64,000 bases of DNA from Marinimicrobium sp038419845 (GCF_038419845.1 NZ_JBCAQT010000019.1:1-64000); one strand, 5' to 3'. Counted from the stretch's first letter, positions 54,698 to 63,990 are shown. Numbers and translations: made by a program. The notes: generated by a model not told the origin, from the sequence alone.

Positions 54698-54728
54698 GTA
54701 TCGGAGTCAATACTTTTGACTCCGATAC
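54698..54728 (+). terminator. Perfect hairpin after the TonB receptor gene
   Basis: A 13-bp perfect inverted repeat (54698-54710 with 54716-54728) with loop tactt starts nine bases after the stop. No T run follows, so it may terminate weakly or protect the mRNA end. Confidence 0.55.
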
Positions 54729-55196
54729 GTTGGATATATTATGTACCTACGTCTATTTTAAAGTTCGGAACTGACCAATCGGCCTTTTGTGATCCATACT
54801 TTGTGCAATATCTCCCTCTTCATTTCTTAAGATGGTAGTCGATCAGTAACCAAATTAGAAAATGGTGAATAACCTAGAGTAAGCGTTATGGGTAATTTTA
54901 AGAAAGTATTAGCGAACTCTACGGGGAGTAAGAGCGAAAAGGGTATATTGGAATAAGGAATAATTGTGGTAGAACGTAATAGTTGGTTCACCAACGTTCA
55001 GAGAATGGGTTAGCATTAGCGGATGACCTACTGAAGTGCTTTAAAACCGAGTTCTTTTGAAAACATACCTCATCGCCATTTTTCATTGAGTACCTGTTAC
55101 AGCCTGATAGATTACCACCTTAAATAGTGCCCGGAATTATTGGTCCGTTTAATAATCTATGTATATTCAGCCAAGTTTATCTAATAGATCCTGCTG
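54729..55196. other. Intergenic region between convergent receptor and nagA genes
   Basis: This is AT-rich sequence with no supported gene and no clear terminator for the minus-strand nagA transcript. Confidence 0.5.
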
Positions 55197-56339
55197 TTAA
55201 TGCCTATAGTGTCTTCCCTCAATCCAGCTATGCTGAGCATTTAGCCTCTGGTCGATAGCGACTACATTGGCACGAAACCCCGGAGCCAGCTGTCCAACTT
55301 GGCTTTCTAGGTTGAGCATCTGGGATGGGTAGAGGCTCGCCATTCTTAGTGCTTCCTCAAGCGGCAATGATAACTTTTCTACACAATTTCTTACGGCACT
55401 CAGCATGTCTAGGTCTGACCCCGCCAACGTACCGTCGGACGTAGCGCAGCGTCCCTGGACCGCCCTGATCACTTCACCTCTAAGGAAAAATTGCTTGTTG
55501 CTTGACCCTACAGTCGGCATGGCATCGGTTACCAATAACACTTTCCCCTTTGCTTTCGCAGCAATGGCCACCTTCGCCGTCGCTGCATGTACATGATGTC
55601 CATCGACGATGAGACCACACCAACTATTGATGTCCTCGAGCGCGGCTCCTACAACACCTGGCTCCCGACCGCTCATGGGTGTCATGGCGTTGAAAAGGTG
55701 GGTGAAACTTCTCACCCCCGACTTTAGTGCGAGGCGTGTTTGTTCGTAGCTAGCGGCTGTATGCCCAGCCGAAACGAGCACACCCCGGGAGCATAGTTCA
55801 CGGATCATTTCTGGAGTAGTCCTCTCTGGGGCGAGCGTCACGAGAGTAAACCCGTTTTTTAGAGAGCTGATCAAGTCTACCGCTTCGACAGTGAGGCGCT
55901 GGAATTTCGCCTGATCATGGACCCCCTTTCGTTCTGGGTTTAAAAAGGGTCCCTCAAGGTGAATTCCCAAGACTCCAGGCACCCGTTGTTCAATGGCCTG
56001 ATGGACCGCCGCAATGGCTTTTTCAACAACGGATAGGTCATCACTGATCAAGGTGGGTAAGAACCCCGTTGTGCCGTATCGCCTATGGGCTTCCCCAATC
56101 GTTCGTAGACTTTCCACTGTCGGGGAATCGTTGAACAGTACACCGCCGCCACCATTGACTTGTGTATCAATTAGTCCCGGTATTAATCGGCTACCGCTTA
56201 AATCGATGGGTTCGAATCCTCCGGGAGTTTCTTTGGTTTGCACTATATCTATTATGCGGCCTTCATCAATGAGCAAAGTTTTATGCTCTAACCATTTATC
56301 ACCGGTGAAAATGGGAGCATTAAAGAGCGCTTGTTTCAT
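55197..56339 (-). CDS. nagA: N-acetylglucosamine-6-phosphate deacetylase
   Basis: This 380-residue metal-dependent amidohydrolase converts GlcNAc-6-P to glucosamine-6-P and acetate. Family motifs are PGLIDTQVNGGGGVLFND, the metal-binding HLEGPFLNPERKGVHD, SAGHTAASYEQ, HLFNAMTPMSGREPG, DGHHVH and VTDAMP containing the catalytic Asp. The ATG at 56339 is preferred to a TTG 12 bases earlier. It is second in the operon, 14 bases after nagB. The length and all key motifs are normal. Confidence 0.95.
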   Translation of the reverse strand: MKQALFNAPIFTGDKWLEHKTLLIDEGRIIDIVQTKETPGGFEPIDLSGSRLIPGLIDTQVNGGGGVLFNDSPTVESLRTIGEAHRRYGTTGFLPTLISDDLSVVEKAIAAVHQAIEQRVPGVLGIHLEGPFLNPERKGVHDQAKFQRLTVEAVDLISSLKNGFTLVTLAPERTTPEMIRELCSRGVLVSAGHTAASYEQTRLALKSGVRSFTHLFNAMTPMSGREPGVVGAALEDINSWCGLIVDGHHVHAATAKVAIAAKAKGKVLLVTDAMPTVGSSNKQFFLRGEVIRAVQGRCATSDGTLAGSDLDMLSAVRNCVEKLSLPLEEALRMASLYPSQMLNLESQVGQLAPGFRANVVAIDQRLNAQHSWIEGRHYRH

Positions 56340-56353
56340 ACGTAGTCTCAAAG

Positions 56354-57400
56354 TTAGACAGTTTCAGTGACTTTATTCAGGTGCGGCGGTTGATCTGGGT
56401 GATATCCACGAGCAATCGCCAATGCATTCGCCATTCGATAAAATGATTGTATGGCTAGTATGGGTGCGATCACTGGGTGGCTATGGTGGACGACGAGAAG
56501 CTGGTCTGTATCGACAGTTTCATCGGCAACCAAGACACGAGCGCCGCGTTCACGAAATGCGCGCACTAACTCTTCAGTGCCCTCCCGAGTCTCATCTCGC
56601 TGCGAAATAACCAATACCGGGAAATCTCGACCGACGATTGCCATAGGGCCATGTTTTACCTCAGCTGCGCTAAAAGCCTCCGCGTGCAAACCGCAGGTCT
56701 CTTTCAGTTTTAGCGCCGCTTCCTGGGCTATACCGAGGCCCAAACCACGCCCGATGACAAACAGGTTTTTTGCTAGCCGTAAAGCCGTTACCGCACTAGA
56801 CCAGTCGAGCTCCCAGGATTTGGCGAGGTTTTCGGGTAGGGTGTCTAGAATAGCCTTTAGGTTTAGATCGTCGGACCAGTGTGAGACGATGTGGAGTATT
56901 GCTGACAGACTCGCAATATAGGATTTCGTGGCGGCAATGCTCAACTCCTCTCCAGCCTGCAGGGGTACGACCAGGTCGGCCAGGTTTGCAAGAGGTGAGT
57001 CGGCGACATTAACAATAGCGAGAGTTAGAGCGCCACCCTCCTTAGCACGTTGAACATTGGCCAGTAAATCCGGACTTTTTCCTGACTGAGAAATCGCAAT
57101 GTAAAGCGCCCCGTCGTATTTTTGGGGGCGCTGGTAAACTGACCCTATAGAGGGAGCGGCGGAGCAGGTAAAAAGGCCCAACTGTGTTTCAATCAGGTAT
57201 TTGGCGTAAGTGGCGGCGTGATCGGAGCTGCCGCGAGCGCAGGTGATTACAAATTGGGGGGCGAAGGCTCGTATCCGCTCCGCAGCGTCTCGTACTATCT
57301 CAGAATTAGATCTAAGTTGGTATTTAACCACATTGGCCGCCTCGGAGGCCTCAATATACATCCTAGTTTGTTCCGGCTGAGGTAAAAACGGGGTGTTCAT
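56354..57400 (-). CDS. nagB: Glucosamine-6-phosphate deaminase, SIS-domain type (NagB-II)
   Basis: This 348-residue cytoplasmic enzyme has two SIS domains, related to the isomerase half of GlmS. It converts glucosamine-6-P to fructose-6-P and ammonia, replacing classical NagB. Features are ITCARGSSDHAATYAKYLIE, the phosphosugar-binding SQSGKSPD, IAATKSYIA, the second-domain GRGLGLGIAQEAALKLKET and AEVKHGPMAIV. agagg precedes the ATG. It is first gene of nagB-nagA, with a NagR operator 71 bases upstream. Confidence 0.93.
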   Translation of the reverse strand: MNTPFLPQPEQTRMYIEASEAANVVKYQLRSNSEIVRDAAERIRAFAPQFVITCARGSSDHAATYAKYLIETQLGLFTCSAAPSIGSVYQRPQKYDGALYIAISQSGKSPDLLANVQRAKEGGALTLAIVNVADSPLANLADLVVPLQAGEELSIAATKSYIASLSAILHIVSHWSDDLNLKAILDTLPENLAKSWELDWSSAVTALRLAKNLFVIGRGLGLGIAQEAALKLKETCGLHAEAFSAAEVKHGPMAIVGRDFPVLVISQRDETREGTEELVRAFRERGARVLVADETVDTDQLLVVHHSHPVIAPILAIQSFYRMANALAIARGYHPDQPPHLNKVTETV

Positions 57401-57470
57401 AAGGTTTCCTCTTCATGGCCGCCAAGCCCCATGGAAAGGTATATGGGGATTCGCCGACCGCTAAACGAAA

Positions 57471-57482
57471 GACAACGTTGTC
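57471..57482 (-). promoter_or_regulatory. NagR operator upstream of nagB-nagA
   Basis: The perfect palindrome gacaacgttgtc lies between the nagR stop and the nagB start, so nagBA has its own regulated promoter although nagR is upstream in the same direction. The -10 here is less clear than in the plus-strand promoters. Confidence 0.75.
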
Positions 57483-57528
57483 ATTCGAGCCATTTTGCAC
57501 GTAATAGTTGGATATGTAAAGCCAGTTT

Positions 57529-58554
57529 TTAGGGGGCTGCCGGAGGGCAAGTGGAGTCGCGTACTATCAGTTGGGGGTAGTAACCTTCGCTCTCTGAAGC
57601 TTTCTCACCCTTTTTTCTCCGAATCTGTTCGGTCAGTAAGCGAGTGGCAGTGCATGCAATTTCTGTGTTGGGTTGTTGGGCTGTGGTCAGGTTTGGCCAA
57701 GCTTGACGCGAAAAAGGGCTGTCTTCGAAGCCGACGATAGAAAGGTCACGGGGAACGTCTAAACCGTGGAGCCTTGCGGCAAATAGGGTACCGGCTGCTA
57801 TCTCATCGTTACAGGCGAAAATGGCCGTGGGTCTTGATGAGCGGGCCAAAAGCTGGCGAGTGCGCTTAACCCCAGACTCGAAGGAAAATTCGCCTTTTAG
57901 GATGAGGCGGTTGTTGGCCTTGATCTGGTTGTCTTTAAGGGCACTTTTGAAGCCTGCAAGCCGCTCTGAGCTGGACTTGTGTTCTTCGTCCCCACTTAAG
58001 AAGGCTATATCCCTGTGTCCCAAATCAATTAAATACTGTGTAATCCGGTAAGCAGCTGTGCGGTCATCTACGAAAACGCAGGGCGACCTGTTATCCGGAG
58101 CCTGTGAACCAGATAGTATGCGTACAAAGCGAATATTGCGTTCTCTCAGCGCATCGAGCACTTCAGGTATTTCAGAAATGGGGGGGGTCAGTACCAAACC
58201 GCCCACTCTGCTTCGGTCTACCATGTTAAAGATTTCGCTAATCAAACCCGGGGCCTTTGCATCGCAGGGGTGTATGACCAGCTCGTAACCTTGATTATGA
58301 CACTCTTTGAGGATGCCCCGTTGCATTTCGATTACATAATTGCTGTTGGGGTTGTCGTAGATGAACCCTATAGACGATGACGACCCTCGAAGCCCCCTGG
58401 CTGAAAGGTTAGGTTGGTAGTTGAGCTCCTTTATGGCCTTCCAGACTTTGCCTTGTATTTCTTCGCCGACGCTGCTTTCCCTGTTGATTACTCTTGATAC
58501 TGTCTTGAAAGATACTCCAGCGCTTTTCGCTACGTCTTTGATTGTCGGTTTCAT
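57529..58554 (-). CDS. nagR: LacI-family repressor of GlcNAc genes
   Basis: This 341-residue regulator has an N-terminal LacI helix-turn-helix (TIKDVAKSAGVSFKTVSRVIN), a hinge helix region (NLSARGLRG) and a periplasmic-binding-like effector domain (IGFIYDNPNSNYV, GLVLTPPISE, AIFACNDEIAAGTLFAA, VGFEDSPF). LacI-type NagR controls GlcNAc genes in Shewanella and relatives. The ATG at 58554 has ggaag upstream and starts MKPTIKDVA, the usual opening. It is surrounded by four transcription units with identical palindromes, which it very probably binds. No such palindrome was seen directly in front of its own gene. Confidence 0.93.
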   Translation of the reverse strand: MKPTIKDVAKSAGVSFKTVSRVINRESSVGEEIQGKVWKAIKELNYQPNLSARGLRGSSSSIGFIYDNPNSNYVIEMQRGILKECHNQGYELVIHPCDAKAPGLISEIFNMVDRSRVGGLVLTPPISEIPEVLDALRERNIRFVRILSGSQAPDNRSPCVFVDDRTAAYRITQYLIDLGHRDIAFLSGDEEHKSSSERLAGFKSALKDNQIKANNRLILKGEFSFESGVKRTRQLLARSSRPTAIFACNDEIAAGTLFAARLHGLDVPRDLSIVGFEDSPFSRQAWPNLTTAQQPNTEIACTATRLLTEQIRRKKGEKASESEGYYPQLIVRDSTCPPAAP

Positions 58555-58875
58555 AGCAAGGCTTCCCAATGATCTTAAAACTGCTGCGGGGCGCTGTTGG
58601 TACGGCAGTTTAGCACAACAGCCGATAGTGTATCTCGGCGTTCCTCAGTTGAGGGTTCTCGACGCCTAGATTTCTAGGTAACTACATCTGATTGCACAAT
58701 TATAGTGCATATTATGTAGTCCTCTCCGGCTGAAAGCAACATGGGTGTAGGTTTTCAGGGGGCGGATAAATGGCTGACCAATCTAATAGCGTCGATTTGC
58801 ATCTAAGCTGGGCAAAGCGCGATAAGGTTAGGAATAGCTCTCAGGTACAGAGTTTAAAATAAATCGGAAATTCTA
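58555..58875. other. Intergenic region between nagR and the second receptor promoter
   Basis: No gene is supported. It should hold the nagR promoter. No copy of the gacaacgttgtc palindrome is seen in this part. Confidence 0.45.
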
Positions 58876-58905
58876 TTGACAACGTTGTCCTAAGAGGGGT
58901 AAAAA
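58876..58905 (+). promoter_or_regulatory. NagR operator and promoter of the second GlcNAc TonB receptor
   Basis: TTGACA (58876-58881), an 18-bp spacer and TAAAAA (58900-58905) match the layout of the two other plus-strand promoters. The palindrome gacaacgttgtc (58878-58889) overlaps the -35. The predicted leader is about 275 bases. Confidence 0.8.
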
Positions 58906-59095
58906 TGGGTATAGTCGGAGGAGAGTTGACTGGCCCGGAACTAAGCAACATTGCTTCTACAGGTAAGAACTGATTGTTCTCCGTTGCTCCAAGATCAATG
59001 CGTGGCAACACATGATTTACTGTCCAGAAGCGTGAATCGTCTACGGGAGTGACTTTTCTGGATCGCTGATTGTTTGTCGGTGGAGTAGGAACAGT

Positions 59096-59107
59096 AACAA
59101 CGTTGTC
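59096..59107 (+). promoter_or_regulatory. Second, near-perfect NagR site in the receptor leader
   Basis: aacaacgttgtc matches the operator at 11 of 12 positions and lies 82 bases before the receptor ATG and 218 bases after the first operator. It could allow DNA looping, or mark a second promoter. Confidence 0.6.
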
Positions 59108-59188
59108 ATAACTTTATATTAATGTAATGAAGAATGACCTTAAAACAGCTAGTTACAGTAATGTAGTTGACCTTTCAGGAGTAGAAAC

Positions 59189-61915
59189 ATGAGAAAAAGC
59201 AGCACTTTAACCGCTATTGCGTCGGCATTTTTGACAACGATGTCACAAGGTTCGTTCGCCCAAGAGGCGCAACCAGGTCTTGAGGAAGTTGTTGTTACGG
59301 GGGTACGTGGAAGCATTCAAAGGGGGCTGGAACAAAAACGAAGCTCTAACGGCTTCGTTGACGCCATATCCGCCGAGGAGCTGGGAAAGTTTCCAGACCT
59401 GAACCTCTCCGAATCACTGCAGCGAATTCCTGGTGTAACGTTATCCCGCAATGACTTTGGTGATGGTAGCTCTATCAACCTCCGGGGGCTAGGGTCAAAT
59501 TTCACTAGAGTAGAGATCAACGGCGTTACCGGAACGGTGAATGATGCGCGGGGTGGCGGCTTCAATTTTGAAATTTTGGCTTCAGAACTTTTTACCAACG
59601 CAAGTGTTAAGAAATCGTTCAACGCAAGTGATGTAGAAGGTGGCTTGGCAGGTTCAGTCGAGCTGTCTACGCCTCGTGCGTTTGATCGTGATGGGTTTAA
59701 CATGACCGTCTCTGGGCAGGGACAGTACGCCCAGCAGGCAGATGACACCGGACCGCGAGCAGCTGTTGTTGTTAGCCAGAACTGGGATGACGTATTTGGG
59801 GTTACCGGTTCTCTAGCCTACTCTGATACTAGCTTCCTAACCAGTTCTAATGGTGGAATTAGCGCCCGCCCGCTATCCGCGCCAGCTACGGACGACCTCA
59901 GGTCTACTGCTACGACAGAGCAGCTCAATGGCCTGATTCCTTCTACTATAAACTACGAGGTAAACAATGATCAGCGCGAAACCCTTGGCGGGACCCTCGG
60001 TTTTCAGTATCGACCCAGTTCGAACCTTGAAATTACCTTTGATGGTATACTGGCGCGTATAGAAGGTGATCGGAGGTTTACGCGTGCCGACGCCCCGCCA
60101 GAGAATGGAATTAGAGCGATCGAAGATGACACAATCGTAGACGGTGTTATACGCTCTGCTACGCTGACTGACGTTCAGAACCGTGTCGCCACCAATGACA
60201 ACGATACAGATGAAGACTTCATGCAGGTATCGACATTCGCTGAGTATACGCCTGACGACAACTGGACCGTGCGGCCGTTTGTCGGCTACTCGAGCCGGGA
60301 ACTGTCTAGCGACTCCTCTTTGTTATCCTTTGCACGTGGCGATCTAGATACTGGGCAGCTGCTACGTTTTCCGGTTTCTTACGATCTAAGCGGACAGTTC
60401 GTTGAGTTTTCATCTCCAGGGCAGGACTTATCCAATCCCGATCTTGCTGAGGAATACTTTCTTAATGTTTTCCTAATTCGACCTACGGTCGATAAGGACG
60501 AGGAGTTTAGCACTAAAGTTGACTTTAACCGTGCGTTTTCCTCCGGTCCGATCACCAGTATTGATTTTGGCGCTCGATACTCCAATAGAGAGACGGAGCG
60601 GTCATTTATCGAGGTTCGGATCGACAACGAAAGTCCTGATACGAATCTTCGTACGCTGCCAACCTTGGCAGACCAGTTAGTGTTCGAGGACTTTGACATA
60701 AATGGCGCTCCATCGTCATTTCCCTCCCGTATTATCTCTGCTAACCCTGACGCCGTTTTGGATCAGTATTTCCTGGATGGATTCAATATAGACAGCTTCC
60801 GGTCTCCTGTAACCGGCCCGCTTGAGAATGTTATTATTGATGACTTAACGGTTCCGGGGTCGGTTCTGATTAATCGTCAAGCGCGTGCAGCTCAGGAGAG
60901 CTTCTCAGGTGAAGAAGAGACGGTGGCGGTTTATGGTGAAATCACCTTTGAGTTTGACGACCTTTTGTTCAATGCCGGTGTGAGAGTTGTTGACACCGAG
61001 CAGACGTCATCGGGATTCCGGGTTGCGAATGATGTGGGAACGCCAATCCAGGTCTCTAATAGCTATACCGAAGCGCTTCCCAGCATGAGCTTGCGCTACG
61101 AGATTCAGTCGGACCTGTTTCTACGGGCGTCCTATGCGAAATCTCTGACCAGACCAACACTGAATGACCTTCGTGTCTCAGAGAGCTTTGGTGGTATTGA
61201 CGAAAGTGGCGGTGATGGAACTCGTGGTAACCCACAACTTGAACCTTTTACAGCCGACAATTTGGATGTTGGTATAGAGTGGTATTTTGCGCCTGAGGGT
61301 CTTCTTGCTTTCAACGCATTTTACAAGAATATCGATGGTCTTATCGTGAATACGAGCGAGACTGAAGATCGCCAATATTTATCCCAAGTTAGTGGTGAGC
61401 TGGTCACAGGTCCTATTGTTTTTAGTTTCCCCACAAATGGTGATAAAGCGACAATCTCCGGTGTCGAGTTTATTGCGCAGTCTCGTTTCGACTTCCTGCC
61501 AGAAGCGTTATCGGACTTTGGTGGTATCTTCAACTACACTTATACCGATAGCGACTCGGCTTTCGAGGAGGGGCAATCTACTAGTGAGACCGCTTCCATC
61601 GCGGGATTGTCCGAGAACAGCTATAACGCTATCCTCTATTATGACAACGGGCGATTTGATGGCCGTCTTTCCTACGCATACCGGGAAGATTTCGTCGAGT
61701 CGACCGCCGGTTCATTTGGTGTTCCGGTCTTTCAGAACGGGCGAGGACAGCTGGATTTCTCGGCAAACTACAACGTGACAGATAATCTTACTTTTCAGTT
61801 TCAGACGCTGAATATAACCGAAGAGCGGTTAGAGACGGAGTCTGTTCGTGGTTTGCCGCACGACACTGCGCAACTTGGTCGTCGTGTGTTTCTCGGTGCT
61901 CGCTATACATTTTAA
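59189..61915 (+). CDS. TonB-dependent receptor, second GlcNAc/chitooligosaccharide receptor
   Basis: This 908-residue TonB-Xanth-Caul receptor has aggag before the ATG and a signal peptide ending QGSFAQ. The TonB-box-like LEEVVVTGVRGSI is followed by GLEQKRSSNGFVDAI, EELGKFPDLNLSESLQRIPGV and GDGSSINLRGLGSNFTRVEING. The barrel ends RRVFLGARYTF. It is a full-length paralogue of the receptor at 51998-54688 and lies behind one perfect and one near-perfect NagR site. Two receptors in one regulon may take up oligomers of different length. Confidence 0.92.
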   Translation: MRKSSTLTAIASAFLTTMSQGSFAQEAQPGLEEVVVTGVRGSIQRGLEQKRSSNGFVDAISAEELGKFPDLNLSESLQRIPGVTLSRNDFGDGSSINLRGLGSNFTRVEINGVTGTVNDARGGGFNFEILASELFTNASVKKSFNASDVEGGLAGSVELSTPRAFDRDGFNMTVSGQGQYAQQADDTGPRAAVVVSQNWDDVFGVTGSLAYSDTSFLTSSNGGISARPLSAPATDDLRSTATTEQLNGLIPSTINYEVNNDQRETLGGTLGFQYRPSSNLEITFDGILARIEGDRRFTRADAPPENGIRAIEDDTIVDGVIRSATLTDVQNRVATNDNDTDEDFMQVSTFAEYTPDDNWTVRPFVGYSSRELSSDSSLLSFARGDLDTGQLLRFPVSYDLSGQFVEFSSPGQDLSNPDLAEEYFLNVFLIRPTVDKDEEFSTKVDFNRAFSSGPITSIDFGARYSNRETERSFIEVRIDNESPDTNLRTLPTLADQLVFEDFDINGAPSSFPSRIISANPDAVLDQYFLDGFNIDSFRSPVTGPLENVIIDDLTVPGSVLINRQARAAQESFSGEEETVAVYGEITFEFDDLLFNAGVRVVDTEQTSSGFRVANDVGTPIQVSNSYTEALPSMSLRYEIQSDLFLRASYAKSLTRPTLNDLRVSESFGGIDESGGDGTRGNPQLEPFTADNLDVGIEWYFAPEGLLAFNAFYKNIDGLIVNTSETEDRQYLSQVSGELVTGPIVFSFPTNGDKATISGVEFIAQSRFDFLPEALSDFGGIFNYTYTDSDSAFEEGQSTSETASIAGLSENSYNAILYYDNGRFDGRLSYAYREDFVESTAGSFGVPVFQNGRGQLDFSANYNVTDNLTFQFQTLNITEERLETESVRGLPHDTAQLGRRVFLGARYTF

Positions 61916-61928
61916 TTTTAGTGACGTT

Positions 61929-61966
61929 GAGGGGGCGGGTAAAGAACCAGCCGCTCCCTTCTTTTT
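61929..61966 (+). terminator. Probable terminator of the second GlcNAc receptor gene
   Basis: An imperfect GC-rich hairpin (gggggcgggt paired with ccagccgctccc around an aaagaa loop) is followed by ttcttttt, starting about 14 bases after the stop. Confidence 0.6.
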
Positions 61967-62100
61967 AGAGTAGGGCGATGATTTAAAACTTTCAAAATTC
62001 GTTAGACAGATTGCATCAATAAGTAATTGTTAATATATTAAGTATTGTTGTTTAACTTGTTCAATGATTGCATACCTCATTTTGTGAAGAGATATTAATA

Positions 62101-63768
62101 ATGAATTTTAAGAAGTTGACTGGAGTGTTTTTGCTGTCCTCTATTTTTCTGGCAATAGGTGTAGCGATTTACTTTTCCCAGGATGCGTCGACAGAAAAAC
62201 CAGTTTCTATAACAAACATTCCTGATCTCAGGATAGGTGAGTCCAATCTAAAACAGAAGGTTGAAAGCGAACGTATCACGGAGGGGGTGATTCTTCACCA
62301 GATTGTTCGCGGCACCCCTTCCAAGTCAGACTATTTTACTTTAACTAGTACGCTTCTTCCAAAAGGAAGGCTTGAGGACCTTAAGAGGAGGTACGTTCAA
62401 TTAGGGTATGAATCTGACATTGTGTATAGCGCTGAGAAAGGACCTGATGGGCAAGATCTTGGCGGGTATGTTCAGGTTGGTGAGTTCAAGTATAAAAGTG
62501 ATGCAAATCGACTCAAAGAAGAGAATGCTGATATTTTCGAGGGTCTATCTGTTAGGTTTACGGCTGAGAGTGGACATCCAACAACAGGTCCGTTTCAGAT
62601 AAGTGTGTTGGAAGTTGACCTAAGTAAAACTTCTGATAGATTTAAATCGGCTTTACCGGGTAACCAGGTTAAAGGTTTGGCGAAAACGTCAAAAGTGGCA
62701 AGTAATAACGGCGCCATAGCTGCTGTAAATGGTGGATACTTTGCGTGGGAAGACAGCGTCGGTGTTCCTGGTGACCCTGCCGGAATATCCATAATCGACG
62801 GTCGAATCGTTAGCGAGGCTGTTTCAGGTCGGCCGGCACTATTTCTAAGGAGCGAAAGTGGTCCAAAAATTGAGATTATGGATAACGTAGATACGGTTCT
62901 TAATTTTACAATAGAAAACTCGTTATACAGGGCGCATGGTATTAACAGAGAGCCTGGAAAGGTATTAAATTGTGGAAGTCCTCTGGATCCTGATATGGGG
63001 ATACCCGTTCATGACTTCGTTTGTAAGAATGAAAATGAGGTGGTTATTTTTACCAGAGATTACGGTCGGTCCGTCGAGCTTTCTTCGGGTAGGGTTGTCT
63101 CGGTGATTGATGGCAAGGTAAGTGCTTCTCGCGATCTGGGTGATATTACGGAGATATCTATTCCTGAGAACGGTCTTTTGGTTAGCGTAAACGGCGCCAG
63201 TATAAAAGAAGTTGATGCAAACGTCGGTGACAATATAGAGCTTGATTTCAAGGTTATCGCTGGTAACTCGGAAGTACAAGTAGGGAGCGGTATGTATGCC
63301 GTAAATGGGGGGCCATTGCTGATGAAGAATGGGATGGTGACCGTTGAAAACCGTGGTCCTGAAGGCTGGGATGTAGAATATGTAGGTGGCTCTGTAACAG
63401 ATCGTTATGTAGACAAAAATGACGATTTGGGAACGGCTGCGGCCTCAGACGCCGGTGCGGCAATTAATGAGCTGAATCGAGCAGATTTCTACCATGCCTG
63501 GGTAGTACGGCGGCACCCTAGAACGGCGGTCGGCATTACAGGCGACGGGAAAGCATACGTGATAACTATCTATGGGCGTCAGCCAGGAGTGACCGCAGGT
63601 GCATCAATAACGGAGGTTGCTAATGCGTTGGAAAGCCTGGGGGCGGAGTGGGCAATTAACCTCGACGGTGGAGGATCGGCAATGATGATTGTAGACGGCC
63701 AGCCAACGGGGTTGTCGTCTGACAAAGACGGAGAACGCGAGGTAGGGGATGTACTTTTGTTGCAGTGA
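62101..63768 (+). CDS. Membrane-anchored SPOR-like / phosphodiester glycosidase (NAGPA) family protein
   Basis: This 555-residue protein starts at 62101 (gaagag upstream) and has one N-terminal hydrophobic segment (VFLLSSIFLAIGVAIYF), probably an uncleaved anchor or a signal peptide. Residues about 75-155 look like a SPOR peptidoglycan-binding fold: YFTLTSTLLPKGRLEDLKRR, then GGYVQVGEFKYKSDANRLKEE and LSVRF. The rest is the NAGPA domain, with NGGYF near residue 211, RHPRTAVGITGDGKAY and NLDGGGSAMM near residue 520. The animal enzyme of this family removes GlcNAc from a phosphodiester; bacterial members cleave phosphodiester-linked sugars of the envelope. It follows the GlcNAc receptor by 185 bases with a probable terminator between. 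It is visibly AT-rich. Confidence 0.85.
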   Translation: MNFKKLTGVFLLSSIFLAIGVAIYFSQDASTEKPVSITNIPDLRIGESNLKQKVESERITEGVILHQIVRGTPSKSDYFTLTSTLLPKGRLEDLKRRYVQLGYESDIVYSAEKGPDGQDLGGYVQVGEFKYKSDANRLKEENADIFEGLSVRFTAESGHPTTGPFQISVLEVDLSKTSDRFKSALPGNQVKGLAKTSKVASNNGAIAAVNGGYFAWEDSVGVPGDPAGISIIDGRIVSEAVSGRPALFLRSESGPKIEIMDNVDTVLNFTIENSLYRAHGINREPGKVLNCGSPLDPDMGIPVHDFVCKNENEVVIFTRDYGRSVELSSGRVVSVIDGKVSASRDLGDITEISIPENGLLVSVNGASIKEVDANVGDNIELDFKVIAGNSEVQVGSGMYAVNGGPLLMKNGMVTVENRGPEGWDVEYVGGSVTDRYVDKNDDLGTAAASDAGAAINELNRADFYHAWVVRRHPRTAVGITGDGKAYVITIYGRQPGVTAGASITEVANALESLGAEWAINLDGGGSAMMIVDGQPTGLSSDKDGEREVGDVLLLQ

Positions 63769-63769
63769 C

Positions 63770-63907
63770 ATGCTTGAAGTGAGCCGCATGGATGTGAAGG
63801 GTGTCGATCGGATGGCCATCGGAATAAACGAAAAATTGAATGAGAATACGACAACATCGACGGCGGACCTTTCGGGGTTATGGGAACGCCTGGACACGGA
63901 AAAGTAG
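63770..63907 (+). CDS. Short frame resembling the start of a GyrI-like effector-binding protein; possibly broken
   Basis: This 45-codon frame begins one base after the preceding stop. The residues MDVKGVDRMAIGI and ADLSGLWERL resemble the opening of GyrI/AraC effector-binding domain proteins, which are normally about 150 residues. Shifting by one base after the stop gives a further open stretch, so a frameshifted remnant is possible. No clear ribosome site is present. Weak call. Confidence 0.3.
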   Translation: MLEVSRMDVKGVDRMAIGINEKLNENTTTSTADLSGLWERLDTEK

Positions 63908-63990
63908 AGCTCTTCAGCAAAGTTCATGGGAAAAAATCAATATTCGCAGGAAAGAGCTTCCAATCGTTCTGCGCATGTAGGAGTTAGAGC

